A DNA stretch of 64,000 bases from an uncultured Clostridia bacterium. GTDB lineage: Bacteria; Bacillota; Clostridia; Oscillospirales; QAKW01. Each line of letters opens with the position of its first letter. Positions within the stretch are counted from its first letter, which is position 1. Below are positions 31,854-41,150 of the stretch, piece by piece. Under the pieces are notes generated by a model, which saw only the letters and a program-made list of their open reading frames with translations, ran no database searches and had not been told where the DNA came from. The stretch lies in NCBI GenBank assembly GCA_944385895.1, contig CALWYZ010000003.1:18164-82163 (forward strand), written 5' to 3'. Position numbers and translations under genes: made by a program.

Positions 31854-32768
31854 TCAAGATAAGTTATGGGTATTATTTTTAAAATTTAATTGTGAAATTA
31901 TTATACCGCAGAAAATAATTGCGCATCCGATATAGTTTTTAAGTGTAAGAGGTTTGTAATTCCACCCTGTGAGAATGACGCCGAGAACCAAGGCCTCTCC
32001 CAGTGCGCTGAAAATTGATTCAGTAGATAGAATTATGGATGCTGCGGTAGGATCAGCATCTTTCTGACCCAATATCTGACATGTATACGCAACGCCTACA
32101 GACATTAGTCCCGCATACAGTATCGGAAATTTTGCGGCCATAATGTTTGAAATGGAAATATCTTCAAAAATCAGTGCACATACCGCACTCAGAAATCCGC
32201 ATACCAAAAATTGTGTCATTGCAAAACGCAGCGAGTATATTTTCAAACTGTAATGGTCGATCACAATTATGTGAAGTGCCCACATGACAGCACCTGCAAT
32301 AAGGGCAAAATCACCCGGACCCACAGCGTCAAATCCGTCGCTGAAGCTTACAAAATAAAGACCTATTACTGCCAGGATAGCACCAAGCCATGTGTTTATC
32401 GATGTTTTGTGCTTTAAAAAAATACCTATTATCGGGACGATAACAGTATATAGTCCTGTCAAAAATCCCGCTTTGCCTGCGCTGCCTGTCAGCATTACAC
32501 CGAATTGCTGGAGGGTCGATGCGGAAAAGAGAATTATACCTGCGGCTATTCCTGATATCATGGTGGTTTTTAAAGTGTTTTTGTCATGGCTGTTTTTTTC
32601 AAATAACAAAATAACAGGAATAAGCGATAGTGCTCCGAGTATAAATCGAATACCGTTAAAGGTAAATGTATCGACTTGATTTGCGCCTATAAGCTGGGCG
32701 ACAAAAGCAAATCCCCATATCATAGCTGTAAGCAACAGCAGCATTAAAGATTTATATTGTTTTTTCAT
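31854..32768 (-). CDS. EamA/DMT-family transporter
   Basis: This 304-residue protein has ten hydrophobic segments in two EamA repeats (residues about 1-140 and 150-290), with the typical start YKSLMLLLLTAMIWGFAFVA and the GALSLIPVIL and ILSTESIFSALGEALVLG blocks. Such exporters carry amino acids, nucleotide sugars or similar small molecules. The substrate cannot be predicted. A ribosome site AGAGGATAAC precedes the ATG. It has its own promoter, divergent from mtnN. Confidence 0.9.
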   Translation of the reverse strand: MKKQYKSLMLLLLTAMIWGFAFVAQLIGANQVDTFTFNGIRFILGALSLIPVILLFEKNSHDKNTLKTTMISGIAAGIILFSASTLQQFGVMLTGSAGKAGFLTGLYTVIVPIIGIFLKHKTSINTWLGAILAVIGLYFVSFSDGFDAVGPGDFALIAGAVMWALHIIVIDHYSLKIYSLRFAMTQFLVCGFLSAVCALIFEDISISNIMAAKFPILYAGLMSVGVAYTCQILGQKDADPTAASIILSTESIFSALGEALVLGVILTGWNYKPLTLKNYIGCAIIFCGIIISQLNFKNNTHNLS

Positions 32769-32797
32769 GTTATCCTCTTTTTGACATTTTCCGTGGT

Positions 32798-32826
32798 ATT
32801 ATAGCAAAAAAATATCAATAATTCAA
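32798..32826 (-). promoter_or_regulatory. Promoter of the EamA gene
   Basis: TTGAAT (32821-32826), a 17-base spacer and TATAAT (32798-32803) on the minus strand. Confidence 0.75.
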
Positions 32827-32844
32827 TATGCGAGTAAAAAACAG

Positions 32845-32872
32845 TTGAATTATTATCAGAGTATTATATAAT
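32845..32872 (+). promoter_or_regulatory. Promoter of mtnN
   Basis: TTGAAT (32845-32850), a 16-base spacer and TATAAT (32867-32872) on the plus strand, 30 bases before the ATG. It is divergent from the EamA promoter. Confidence 0.75.
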
Positions 32873-32902
32873 TATTAAAACAGAATTTGGCAGAGGTGTA
32901 CT

Positions 32903-33592
32903 ATGATTGCAATAATATGTGCGATGAAAATTGAGGCACAGGCTATAATTGACGAAATGGAAGACATAAAAACAGAACGAATTTCGGGCATTGAATTCAA
33001 CAGCGGGGTGTTTTGCAAACAGCAGGTTGTTGTCGCCGTTTGCGGTGTAGGAAAAGTTTTTGCGGCTCTGTGCACGCAGACTATGATAATGCGTTTTGCT
33101 CCTCATATTATATTTAATATTGGTGTAGCAGGCTCACTTTCTAACAAACTTAACTGCGCGGATATAGTAATTGCCACAAGTGTTGTTCAGCACGATATGG
33201 ATACGACGGCTGTCGGCGATACTTTGGGACTTGTATCAGGTATAAACAAAATAAATTTTGAATGTGATGCGGGTACTGTACGCCAATTAAAGCAAATAGC
33301 TCAAAGGTCATTGCAAGTGGCATGTGTTGAAGGTGTTATTGCAAGCGGTGACCGTTTCATAGCCAGTAAAAAGGACAAAGAGTTTATAAACATTTGGTTC
33401 GGAGCGGTCGCATGTGATATGGAATCGGGAGCTGTTGGGCAGGTATGCTATGTTAACAAGACACCGTTTTGTATTATCCGTTCTATTTCAGACTTGGCAG
33501 ATAATACATCAACTTATGATTATAACGAATTTTTGACTGTCGCTTGCGAAAATTCTGTTACAATTATTAAAAATTTTCTAAAGAGATCATGA
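32903..33592 (+). CDS. mtnN: 5'-methylthioadenosine/S-adenosylhomocysteine nucleosidase
   Basis: This 229-residue enzyme cleaves MTA and SAH in methionine recycling. It has the purine-nucleosidase fold. The catalytic acid is E11 in AMKIEAQAI, the proton donor is D197 in SISDLAD, and the ligand-binding VACDMESGAVGQVCY segment lies at about 166-180. The phosphate-site region GVGKVFAAL (about 48-56) is as expected. A ribosome site AGAGGTGTACT precedes the ATG. It is a single gene with its own promoter. Confidence 0.95.
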   Translation: MIAIICAMKIEAQAIIDEMEDIKTERISGIEFNSGVFCKQQVVVAVCGVGKVFAALCTQTMIMRFAPHIIFNIGVAGSLSNKLNCADIVIATSVVQHDMDTTAVGDTLGLVSGINKINFECDAGTVRQLKQIAQRSLQVACVEGVIASGDRFIASKKDKEFINIWFGAVACDMESGAVGQVCYVNKTPFCIIRSISDLADNTSTYDYNEFLTVACENSVTIIKNFLKRS

Positions 33593-33631
33593 GTTAAAAT
33601 AATCAAAATTATGTGAAATGAACAATAAATA

Positions 33632-33660
33632 TTGACCGTCCGAGCAAATTGTGCTAAAAT
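33632..33660 (+). promoter_or_regulatory. Promoter of the PpiC-type foldase gene
   Basis: TTGACC (33632-33637), a 17-base spacer and TAAAAT (33655-33660). A 5' leader of about 105 bases follows; I see no clear regulatory fold in it. Confidence 0.65.
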
Positions 33661-33771
33661 ATTGCTGATACATGTTTATATGGCATATTTTACAAATTGT
33701 TAATATCTGATTTATAACTTGTATCAGATTTTATATTATTATAATTCTAAAACTTACGGAGGTATTTCCCG

Positions 33772-35361
33772 ATGGGAAAAGGACAGCGTGCGCGTGCTGA
33801 ACGTGCTGGAAAAAGAGAAGAAATGAAAATAAAGGCGGCTAAATTAAAGCGCCGCAAAAAAATCAATAAAATCATCGGCATATGTGTAGCCGCTTTTATT
33901 GTTGTTGCTATAGTATTTGCAGTCGCGTACAATGCGATTGCGGCTACAGGATATTTTCTCAGAAACACTGTTGTTATGTCGTCTGAAAACTATCAAGTAG
34001 ATAACGCTATGATGACATACTATCTGAAAAATGAATATTATACATTTGCAAACCAGTATTCAAATTATCTTTCAATGTACGGCCTTGATACATCTAAAAG
34101 TCTTAAAAAACAGGAATATGGCGATTCCACGTGGTTTGACTATTTTATGAATCAGGCCAAAAACCAGGTCAATGATATTTTGCTTTGCGCTGAAAAGGCA
34201 AGAGCCGACGGTATGGAGCTTGGTGAAGAGGAAAAAGCTGATGTTGATGAAGCTATTGAATCGATGAAATCATACGCAGATGAAAACAATATTACTTTTG
34301 AAAGTTATCTTAGCAGTGTATTTGACAGGGGTATTAATGAAAACGATGTACGTCGAGCACTTGAATTGTCTGCAATAGCCTCTAAATATTATAACCAATA
34401 CAGTGATTTTCTTGAATATACAGATGAGGATCTGCAAAATTATTTTAATGAACATAAGCAGGATTACGTAAAAGCGGATTATATGAAGTATACCTTTACA
34501 GCAAGCATAGCTTCTGATGCAACCGATGAGGAAAAACAGCAGGCCAAAGACGAAGCCAGAGCCAAGGCGCTGAGTTTATCTGAAAGTAAGTCAGTAGAGG
34601 AATTTACAAATTCCCTTACCGCTTATCTTACACAGCAGGAAGAACAGTCACGTGCAGAGCAAGATTCTGCCGATTCTGAAGAGGAATCTGATACACCCAC
34701 AGTGGAGGAGGCAGTTGCCGAAGCTATTGAAAATACTAAAAATGTAATGTATTATCCGGAAGAGGACAGTGAGAGCGAATCCGCAAAATGGATGTTTGCC
34801 GACGGAAGAAAAGAAGGCGACACATATCTTGAGGAGCCTGATGAAGATGCAACAACATTCAATTATGCAGTTTATATAATAACCAAGCCTGCATATTTTG
34901 ATGATTATGAAACAGTCAATGCTCGTCACATCTTGTTTACTACCGAGACTTATGAAACAATAGAGAAGGCAACGGAAAAAGCCGAGGAAGTACTTGCTGA
35001 ATTTAATTCCGGTGATAAGACTGAAGACAGCTTTATTACTCTTGCTAAAGAAAACAGCGAGGACTCTACTGTTGAAGAAAACGGCGGACTTTATGAAAAC
35101 ATAAGCAAAGATACTTCTGCATATCCTGAAAGTTTTATAAACTGGTGCTATGATGAGTCCAGAAAGCCCGGAGATGTTGGCATTGTGTCAACAGACAGCA
35201 GTGTTCATATTATTTATTACTGCGGTACCGGTGAGATAGCTTGGAAGAGTTCGGCGCGTATTGGCAAGAACAACGAGGATTGTGAAAGCCATATTGACAG
35301 TCTTGCACAAACATATACCGTAACGTCTAAAGACAGCCAGATAAAGAAAATCAAAGCATAA
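33772..35361 (+). CDS. Membrane-anchored PpiC/SurA-type peptidyl-prolyl isomerase
   Basis: This 529-residue protein has a strongly basic cytoplasmic start (1-38), one transmembrane helix (about 39-62) and a large extracytoplasmic part. That part is a helical SurA-N-like chaperone region (about 70-240), an acidic insert (about 290-320) and a parvulin domain (about 383-485) with VNARHILFTT and ITLAKENSEDSTVEENGGLY as signatures. It would fold secreted or wall proteins outside the membrane, like PrsA, but it has a transmembrane anchor instead of a lipobox. It is a single gene ending at a terminator. Clear family, specific clients unknown. Confidence 0.88.
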   Translation: MGKGQRARAERAGKREEMKIKAAKLKRRKKINKIIGICVAAFIVVAIVFAVAYNAIAATGYFLRNTVVMSSENYQVDNAMMTYYLKNEYYTFANQYSNYLSMYGLDTSKSLKKQEYGDSTWFDYFMNQAKNQVNDILLCAEKARADGMELGEEEKADVDEAIESMKSYADENNITFESYLSSVFDRGINENDVRRALELSAIASKYYNQYSDFLEYTDEDLQNYFNEHKQDYVKADYMKYTFTASIASDATDEEKQQAKDEARAKALSLSESKSVEEFTNSLTAYLTQQEEQSRAEQDSADSEEESDTPTVEEAVAEAIENTKNVMYYPEEDSESESAKWMFADGRKEGDTYLEEPDEDATTFNYAVYIITKPAYFDDYETVNARHILFTTETYETIEKATEKAEEVLAEFNSGDKTEDSFITLAKENSEDSTVEENGGLYENISKDTSAYPESFINWCYDESRKPGDVGIVSTDSSVHIIYYCGTGEIAWKSSARIGKNNEDCESHIDSLAQTYTVTSKDSQIKKIKA

Positions 35362-35379
35362 GTTTATTAAACAATTAAT

Positions 35380-35410
35380 AAGGCAGACATATTAAATATA
35401 TGCCTGCCTT
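35380..35410. terminator. Terminator between the foldase and ECF genes
   Basis: AAGGCAG (35380-35386) pairs with CTGCCTT (35404-35410), extended by CATAT/ATATG after one mismatch. The genes on both sides converge on it. Confidence 0.75.
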
Positions 35411-36108
35411 TAGTTTATATTGAATTTTCTTATTGCTCTTTCAAATATTTTTTGTGACGGTAAGAACAATACCAAAATAAAAATGACATTTGAAACTGCA
35501 TATACAGCCGTAAATTTTGCTGATGATATCAAAGCTGCTGCATATCTTGACCAGCTGAATGTATTGTCCAGCCATATAGCGGTCCAGATATCCATAATGA
35601 ATGAGAATAATACTCCCGAAAAAGCAGAAAAAATTATCAAAAACCATCTGTGCTTTTTGAGCTGTGGTGCAAACACACCTGCCAAAAATCCAATTGTACC
35701 CCATGCCAACATTTGAAAAGGAGTCCATGGTCCCTGAGAAAAATAAAAGTTTGAAATCAGAGCGGTAAGACTCCCGGTCATAAATCCCGCTTGACTGCCA
35801 AAGTATATTGCCGTAATAATAGTTATTGCAGTTACCGGCTTAAAGCCGGAAAGGGGTATAAATATAAATCTTCCTGTTATGCTTAGAGCGGTCAGGACCG
35901 CAATTAATACAACCTTGATTTCACTGTGCTGCTTATATTCAAACGAAATAAAAAAGGCGGCACATACAATAACGGTGATTCCAAGGCTTATAAATGAATA
36001 TTGTTTGTTTTTAAATACGCTGTTTCCTATATAAATAAGCAGCGGAACGCAAATTATCAATAAGGCGTAGGATATATACTTTTTTATTTGCACTTGGCTT
36101 TTTTGCAT
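35410..36108 (-). CDS. ECF transporter substrate-binding (S) component
   Basis: This 232-residue membrane protein has six hydrophobic segments. The block PVTAITIITAIYFGSQAGFM, then a TGSLTALISNFYFSQGPWTPFQMLAWG stretch, is the loop and helix pattern of S components such as cobalamin-type CbrT proteins. It captures a vitamin-like substrate for the ATPase/T module encoded next to it. Its start overlaps the ATPase gene by 25 bases, so the three genes form one operon. The substrate is not certain; cobalamin-like is a guess from sequence flavour. Confidence 0.85.
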   Translation of the reverse strand: MQKSQVQIKKYISYALLIICVPLLIYIGNSVFKNKQYSFISLGITVIVCAAFFISFEYKQHSEIKVVLIAVLTALSITGRFIFIPLSGFKPVTAITIITAIYFGSQAGFMTGSLTALISNFYFSQGPWTPFQMLAWGTIGFLAGVFAPQLKKHRWFLIIFSAFSGVLFSFIMDIWTAIWLDNTFSWSRYAAALISSAKFTAVYAVSNVIFILVLFLPSQKIFERAIRKFNIN

Positions 36109-37745
36109 CGTTTCACCACATCTTCAAATAGTATAGTATTGTTAAAAATCCTGCGTGAGATTCTTGCACTGGCAGTAGTGTAAAAATGATTGCCTGAGAA
36201 AAATTGTGAGGGTTTGCCGACACAAGCAAAAATTCCGTTGAACAGTAGTGCGCATTTATCTGAATATGCGGCTGCAAATTCAATGTCATGTGTTGTTATC
36301 AAAACTGTTTTCCCTTTTTCTTTAAAAAGCTTTAATATAATTCCTAATTTCTTTTTATAAGCTGCGTCCATGCCTTTTGTCGGTTCGTCAAGCAGAAACA
36401 CGGCAGGATCGGTGAGCATGAGCTTTGCCAAAGCGCATTTTTGTCGCTCGCCGCCGCTCAAATCATATGGGTGTATATTAATTAGATCTTTTATTTCAAA
36501 TAATTGAATTGTTTCATCTATAAGTTTGTCTTGCTGCTGTCTTTCAATATCTAAAGAGCCTGCCAGCTCATAAAGATCATCTGCAACGGTATCTTTTATA
36601 AACAAAAGTTTCGGATCCTGAGGCAGATATGAGATAACTCCTTTATACAGTGAATTGTTTTTATATTCTAAAATATTTTTACCGTTTATTTTGATTTTTC
36701 CTTTATATGGACGCTTTAGTCCTGAAACCAAATTTAAAATTGTTGTTTTCCCGCTGCCGTTTCCGCCAAGAATACTGAAGATCTCGCCTTGTCTTACCGT
36801 TAAATTGGCTCCTTTCAATATATCTTTGTCGTTTTTTGAATATCTGAACCAAATGTTGCTGGCTTGTATGACTGCAGGCAATATACTTTTATCAGCTGTG
36901 TTTTCCTCTTCACTCTGATCCGGATAATAATGCTTTTCTAAAAAAGTGATCCCATCCTTTACGGAAATAGGACATTCACATTCTATATCAAGCATGCTCC
37001 AGATTTTTGCTGCAGTCGGAAAATTGTCGTATATGTCATGTCCTTTCATCATGGTACAGGCGCATCTGGGAGTGTCACAAAAAATCAGCTTGCCACGGTC
37101 AACTATGAGCAGTTTGTCTGATATTGGAAATAAATCTTCTGTGCGATGCTCAGCGATAAGTATGGTTGTTCCCAGCTCCATATTAAGTTTTATAAGAGTT
37201 GACATAAAATCAGATGATGAAATAGGGTCAAGCTGGCTTGTCGGCTCGTCCAGAATCAGTAGCTCCGGCTCAGTGATCATAACCGATGCAAGATTTAAAA
37301 TTTGCTTTTGACCGCCTGACAGCTCATCAGTGCTTTTGTCAAACCATTCCTGTATGCCAAAATAGCTGGCAAATTCCGCAGCCCTTCTGTGAATTTCGTC
37401 ACGGCTCAAGCCCATACTTTCCAGCCCGAAAACAAGTTCGCTCCACACCTTGTCTGTAACAATCTGCAGTTCTGGATCTTGACCTACATATCCTATTTTT
37501 AATGAAAGCAAATCTGAGCTTTTATTAAGAATATCAACTGTATCAAATATAATTTCACCTTGAGTTTGCCCGGCAGGACTGAGTTGTCTTTTCAAAAGAC
37601 GCAGCAAAGTCGATTTACCGCTGCCCGTTGCTCCTATCAAAAGATTTATACTGCCGGCTGAAATTGAAAAGTTTATATCATCAAGAGCTTTTGTTCGGTT
37701 GCCTGTATATGTAAACCCTAAATTTTTGACCTGTAGTATTTCCAT
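36084..37745 (-). CDS. Fused ECF ATPase with two nucleotide-binding domains
   Basis: This 553-residue protein contains both ATPases of an energy-coupling factor in one chain. Domain 1 (1-230) has Walker A GATGSGKST (38-46), the signature ELSGGQKQ and Walker B LLILDEPTS. Domain 2 (290-530) has Walker A GGNGSGKTT, the signature DLSGGERQ and Walker B VFLLDEPTK. Most Firmicutes have separate ecfA1 and ecfA2. Cysteines around 240 (PRCACTMM) and 265 (CECP) lie in the linker. It works with the EcfT protein (27-base overlap upstream) and the S component (25-base overlap downstream). Confidence 0.93.
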   Translation of the reverse strand: MEILQVKNLGFTYTGNRTKALDDINFSISAGSINLLIGATGSGKSTLLRLLKRQLSPAGQTQGEIIFDTVDILNKSSDLLSLKIGYVGQDPELQIVTDKVWSELVFGLESMGLSRDEIHRRAAEFASYFGIQEWFDKSTDELSGGQKQILNLASVMITEPELLILDEPTSQLDPISSSDFMSTLIKLNMELGTTILIAEHRTEDLFPISDKLLIVDRGKLIFCDTPRCACTMMKGHDIYDNFPTAAKIWSMLDIECECPISVKDGITFLEKHYYPDQSEEENTADKSILPAVIQASNIWFRYSKNDKDILKGANLTVRQGEIFSILGGNGSGKTTILNLVSGLKRPYKGKIKINGKNILEYKNNSLYKGVISYLPQDPKLLFIKDTVADDLYELAGSLDIERQQQDKLIDETIQLFEIKDLINIHPYDLSGGERQKCALAKLMLTDPAVFLLDEPTKGMDAAYKKKLGIILKLFKEKGKTVLITTHDIEFAAAYSDKCALLFNGIFACVGKPSQFFSGNHFYTTASARISRRIFNNTILFEDVVKRCKKAKCK

Positions 37746-38599
37746 AATAGATATTCCTTAAGTTCAATAAAAAACGGTATGAATGCCATGACAGTAAAGA
37801 TAATCACTGATGTTAACGATTTCAAATTAAAATTTTGCAGTTTTATTTTGGGATAGTATTCAAAGTCAGTATATCCTTCAATATTCATAAAAGAAAAAGT
37901 CAGAAATAGCACAACTGACAAAATAAGTAAAATAAGATCGTATTTTTGGATTTTGTAATATGAACAGCTTGTCCTTTTTATGCCTTTGCAGCTCCTTGCC
38001 AGTATACTGTTTACAGTGTTTGCAGCGTTTTCAAACGACCATTCTATCAAAGCCAAAAAGCATATGAGAAAAAACTTGATTTTTTCATGACCGTTTTTGT
38101 ATGAATACATCCCTAATGCACGTTGCGCTGATAAAATTTCCTGCCATCTGCGCTTTAACATTGGTATGTACCTGAGCGTTATTGTAATGGTCAAGGCCGT
38201 TTTAGGCAGCTTTCCTTTAAATAAAGATACATATTTTTCTGTTGTCATAACTGAAGAATATGCTTGACACCATGCCATAACAGCAATTATGCTTATTCCT
38301 AGTCCTGCGCCGAACATCAGTGATTCAAAGGTGATTTTGAATATTCCGATTTTAATTAAAACTGTTTGACCGTAATGAGAAAACAACGGATTTGTCAGTG
38401 TTGTAATCACTAAAATTATAATATAGTATTTGATACTTTCTTTGAGTGTATCAGACTTTCCCAAGGCAATTAAATATAAAATACCGCCCAGCATTGAAAT
38501 CATCTGCAATATGGGATTAAATGTAAACATGACCGACAGCAGAATAAATGTAAACTGCGCCGTTAATACCGCCGGATGTATTCTTGTGTATGCCTGCAT
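37718..38599 (-). CDS. ecfT: ECF transporter transmembrane (T) component
   Basis: This 293-residue protein has several hydrophobic segments and the coupling helix motif, seen as a SAQRALG-type motif (SAQRALGMYSYKNG, about 179-192), and the second Ala-Arg element SILARSCKG (about 223-231) that contacts the ATPases. It links the S component to the ATPases. It is the first gene of the operon, after a consensus promoter and the ribosome site AGGTGAAAC. No riboswitch is visible in the leader. Confidence 0.9.
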   Translation of the reverse strand: MQAYTRIHPAVLTAQFTFILLSVMFTFNPILQMISMLGGILYLIALGKSDTLKESIKYYIIILVITTLTNPLFSHYGQTVLIKIGIFKITFESLMFGAGLGISIIAVMAWCQAYSSVMTTEKYVSLFKGKLPKTALTITITLRYIPMLKRRWQEILSAQRALGMYSYKNGHEKIKFFLICFLALIEWSFENAANTVNSILARSCKGIKRTSCSYYKIQKYDLILLILSVVLFLTFSFMNIEGYTDFEYYPKIKLQNFNLKSLTSVIIFTVMAFIPFFIELKEYLLWKYYRSKI

Positions 38600-38628
38600 G
38601 TTTCACCTACGTTTAAATTATTCATTTA

Positions 38629-38657
38629 ATTATAATATTGCATCAAACAATTGTCAA
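38629..38657 (-). promoter_or_regulatory. Consensus promoter of the ECF operon
   Basis: TTGACA (38652-38657), a 17-base spacer and TATAAT (38629-38634) on the minus strand: both boxes are perfect consensus. The start codon lies about 30 bases downstream. Confidence 0.85.
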
Positions 38658-38783
38658 ACTATATTGGTTAACTGGTTATTTAAGTGTACTGCTTAAAAAA
38701 TAAAACTTTAATGAGAACATATGTACAGCAGAGCGCATTTATGATAAATAATACTCCTGAATAATCAAAACAGTTTGACAAAT

Positions 38784-38819
38784 TAAAAAATAAAATCGCG
38801 CACTGTATACAGCGCACGA
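38784..38819 (-). terminator. Terminator after tRNA-Thr
   Basis: On the minus strand TCGTGCGCTG pairs with CAGTGCGCGA (38796-38805 and 38810-38819, with G-U pairs), followed by TTTTATTTTTT. Confidence 0.8.
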
Positions 38820-38841
38820 TTATAACGCGGCAATCAACCGC

Positions 38842-38917
38842 TGGAGCTACTGGCCGGACTTGAACCGGCGACCTGCTGATTACGAATCAGCTGCTCTACC
38901 GACTGAGCCACAGTAGC
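38842..38917 (-). tRNA. tRNA-Thr (anticodon CGT)
   Basis: The minus-strand sequence starts GCTACTGTGGCTCAGTCGGT and folds into a cloverleaf. The acceptor is GCTACTG/CAGTAGC, the anticodon arm GCTGA-TTCGTAA-TCAGC carries the CGT anticodon, and the T-arm is GCCGG-TTCAAGT-CCGGC. An encoded CCA follows discriminator T. A terminator follows. Confidence 0.95.
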
Positions 38918-39053
38918 AAAAGATATCTATTATTTTAACATATAAATTAAAAAAATCAAGCCTAATATTTAAAAAGCTTGCATTTTAGTAATATTAATAT
39001 TAAAATATTATTCAACATAAATATTTGATATTTTATTGTTAGGGTGAAAAGAT

Positions 39054-39932
39054 ATGAAAACCGACTTTAAGAGTACAGATCTCTTGAGTAAAATAAAATC
39101 CGAAATGAAAAACATGAGTAAAGGTCATAAAAGCATCGCATCATTTATTCTTGAAAATTATGATAAAGCAACTTTTATGACTGCTGCAACTCTCGGTGAG
39201 AAGGTGGGAGTCAGCGAGTCAACAGTTGTGCGTTTTGCCACATATCTTGGATTCAGCGGATACCCCACTCTGCAAAAAGCTCTGCAGGATATTGTGAAAA
39301 ATAAACTAACCACGCTTCAGCGTGTGGATATCACAAATAATCTTATAAAGGACAATGATATCCTTCAAAGCGTGATGAATCTGGATATAACTAAAATCCG
39401 GGCGACTCTTGACAGCATTGACCGTACTGAATTTAACCGTGCGGTAGATGCAATATCAAATGCACAAAACATTTATGTGCTTGGCACTCGCAGTTCTTTT
39501 GCGCTCAGTCAGTTTATGACTTTTTATTTAAACTATATGTTCAAGAATGTCAGAAACGTAAACAGTAATTCGTCCAGTGGCATATTTGATCAGATATTCA
39601 AAATTTCCAAAAACGATGTTTTTATTGCAATAGGCTTTCCTAGATATTCAATGACAACTATTAAGGCAACTCGGTTTGCAAAAGATAAAAATGCTACCAC
39701 AATAGCCATTACCGATATGGCAAATTCACCACTCAGCGAAAATGCTGACATTACATTAATAGCACGAAGTGACGTTATATCATTTGTTGATACTTTGGTA
39801 GCTCCCTTAAGTTTGATAAATTCATTGATTATCGCATTGGCCGTAAAAAATAAAGATGATATTCCCAAGACATTAAACGAGCTGGAAAACATATGGCGTG
39901 AATATGAGGTCTATCAATCAAAAAATGAGTAA
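39054..39932 (+). CDS. RpiR-family transcriptional regulator
   Basis: This 292-residue protein has the N-terminal RpiR helix-turn-helix (about 18-95, with FMTAATLGEKVGVSESTVVR and FATYLGFSGYPTLQKALQDI) and a C-terminal SIS sugar-phosphate-binding domain (about 125-260, with IYVLGTRSSFALSQFM and the DVFIAIGFPRYS loop). It usually senses a sugar phosphate. No sugar gene is adjacent: it heads the operon with yhiN, cmk, plsC and ispH/rpsA, overlapping yhiN by 8 bases. The ribosome site AGGGTGAAAAGAT precedes the ATG. Confidence 0.92.
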   Translation: MKTDFKSTDLLSKIKSEMKNMSKGHKSIASFILENYDKATFMTAATLGEKVGVSESTVVRFATYLGFSGYPTLQKALQDIVKNKLTTLQRVDITNNLIKDNDILQSVMNLDITKIRATLDSIDRTEFNRAVDAISNAQNIYVLGTRSSFALSQFMTFYLNYMFKNVRNVNSNSSSGIFDQIFKISKNDVFIAIGFPRYSMTTIKATRFAKDKNATTIAITDMANSPLSENADITLIARSDVISFVDTLVAPLSLINSLIIALAVKNKDDIPKTLNELENIWREYEVYQSKNE

Positions 39933-41148
39933 AAGTGTAATTGTTATCGGTGCGGGTCCTGCCGGCATGATGGCAGCAGGAACTGCCGCTGTTTATGGCG
40001 CAAAAGTAACATTGATTGAAAAAAATAAAATTTTGGGGCGAAAACTTCTTATAACAGGCAAGGGCCGCTGTAATGTGACTAATTTTTGTGATTTGGATAA
40101 TGTTATTAAAAATATAACAAGCTCTAATCCGAAGTTTATGTACAGTGCTTTAAACGAATTCAGCTGCTATGATACCTACGATTTTTTTGAACAGAGTGGG
40201 GTCCCTCTTAAAATAGAAAGAGGTAACAGGGTATTTCCCCAAAGTGATCTTGCCTCAGATATACGCGATGCGCTTAAAAGATTTATTTTAAATAATAAAG
40301 TAAAAATCATAAATGAAAAAGTTGTTTCGGTAAAATCAAATCCGCTGTCTGTTCAAACGGAAAATGCTGTATACCATGCAGATGCGGTTATAATAGCAAC
40401 AGGTGGATTGTCTTATCCCGCTACCGGCAGTACGGGTGACGGGTTAAAATTTGCGTCAGCTTTATCACATAAAATAATTGAACCTCAGCCGGCGCTTGTT
40501 CCTTTGCTTGGCTCTGCTGAAATTTGCCCAATTCTTACCGGTTTGTCTCTTAAAAATGTTAATGTGACATTTACAGATGAAAATAATAAATGCGTTTTTG
40601 AGCAATTCGGAGAAATGCTTTTTACCCATACAGGAGTATCAGGCCCTGTTATATTGACAGCGTCTTCAACGCTGGATTTTAAAAATCATAAATATATCCT
40701 CAGTATTGACTTGAAGCCGGCACTTTCAAGAGAAGAACTTGAGGCTCGTATTTTAAAAGATTTCAGTAAATATATTAACAGAGACTTTATAAATGCTCTT
40801 GATGACTTGCTTCCAAGATCAATTATACCTGTTATTGTCGCTAAATCAAAGATACCCGAAAGACAAAAAGTCAATAATATTACAAGACAGCAAAGAAAGT
40901 GTCTGGTTGAGACGATCAAGTCATTTAAAGTTGATATTTTGGGTAAAGCCGGTTTTGATGAAGCAATAATAACTCTTGGAGGCGTAGACACTTTAGATAT
41001 TGATCCTAAAACAATGCAGTCCAAGCGTGTAAAGGGTGTATACTTTGCAGGCGAGGTCATAGATGTTTCGGCTAATACCGGAGGATATAATTTACAAATA
41101 GCATTTTCCAGCGGATTTTTAGCAGGAAAAAGCTGTATCGGAGGATAG
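39925..41148 (+). CDS. YhiN/HI0933-like FAD-dependent oxidoreductase
   Basis: The start is set at 39925 (MSKSVIVIGAGPAGMMAAGTA), the dinucleotide-binding strand; longer frames to 39898 add residues without a better site. The 407-residue protein has the GxGxxG FAD motif (9-14 region), the GRKLLITGKGRCNVTN block typical of HI0933-like proteins (about 47-62), and the C-terminal GGVDTLDIDPKTMQSKRVKG and YFAGEVIDVSANTGGYNLQIAF motifs. The substrate is unknown. It overlaps rpiR and is followed by cmk after two bases. Confidence 0.92.
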   Translation: MSKSVIVIGAGPAGMMAAGTAAVYGAKVTLIEKNKILGRKLLITGKGRCNVTNFCDLDNVIKNITSSNPKFMYSALNEFSCYDTYDFFEQSGVPLKIERGNRVFPQSDLASDIRDALKRFILNNKVKIINEKVVSVKSNPLSVQTENAVYHADAVIIATGGLSYPATGSTGDGLKFASALSHKIIEPQPALVPLLGSAEICPILTGLSLKNVNVTFTDENNKCVFEQFGEMLFTHTGVSGPVILTASSTLDFKNHKYILSIDLKPALSREELEARILKDFSKYINRDFINALDDLLPRSIIPVIVAKSKIPERQKVNNITRQQRKCLVETIKSFKVDILGKAGFDEAIITLGGVDTLDIDPKTMQSKRVKGVYFAGEVIDVSANTGGYNLQIAFSSGFLAGKSCIGG

Positions 41149-41150
41149 AT

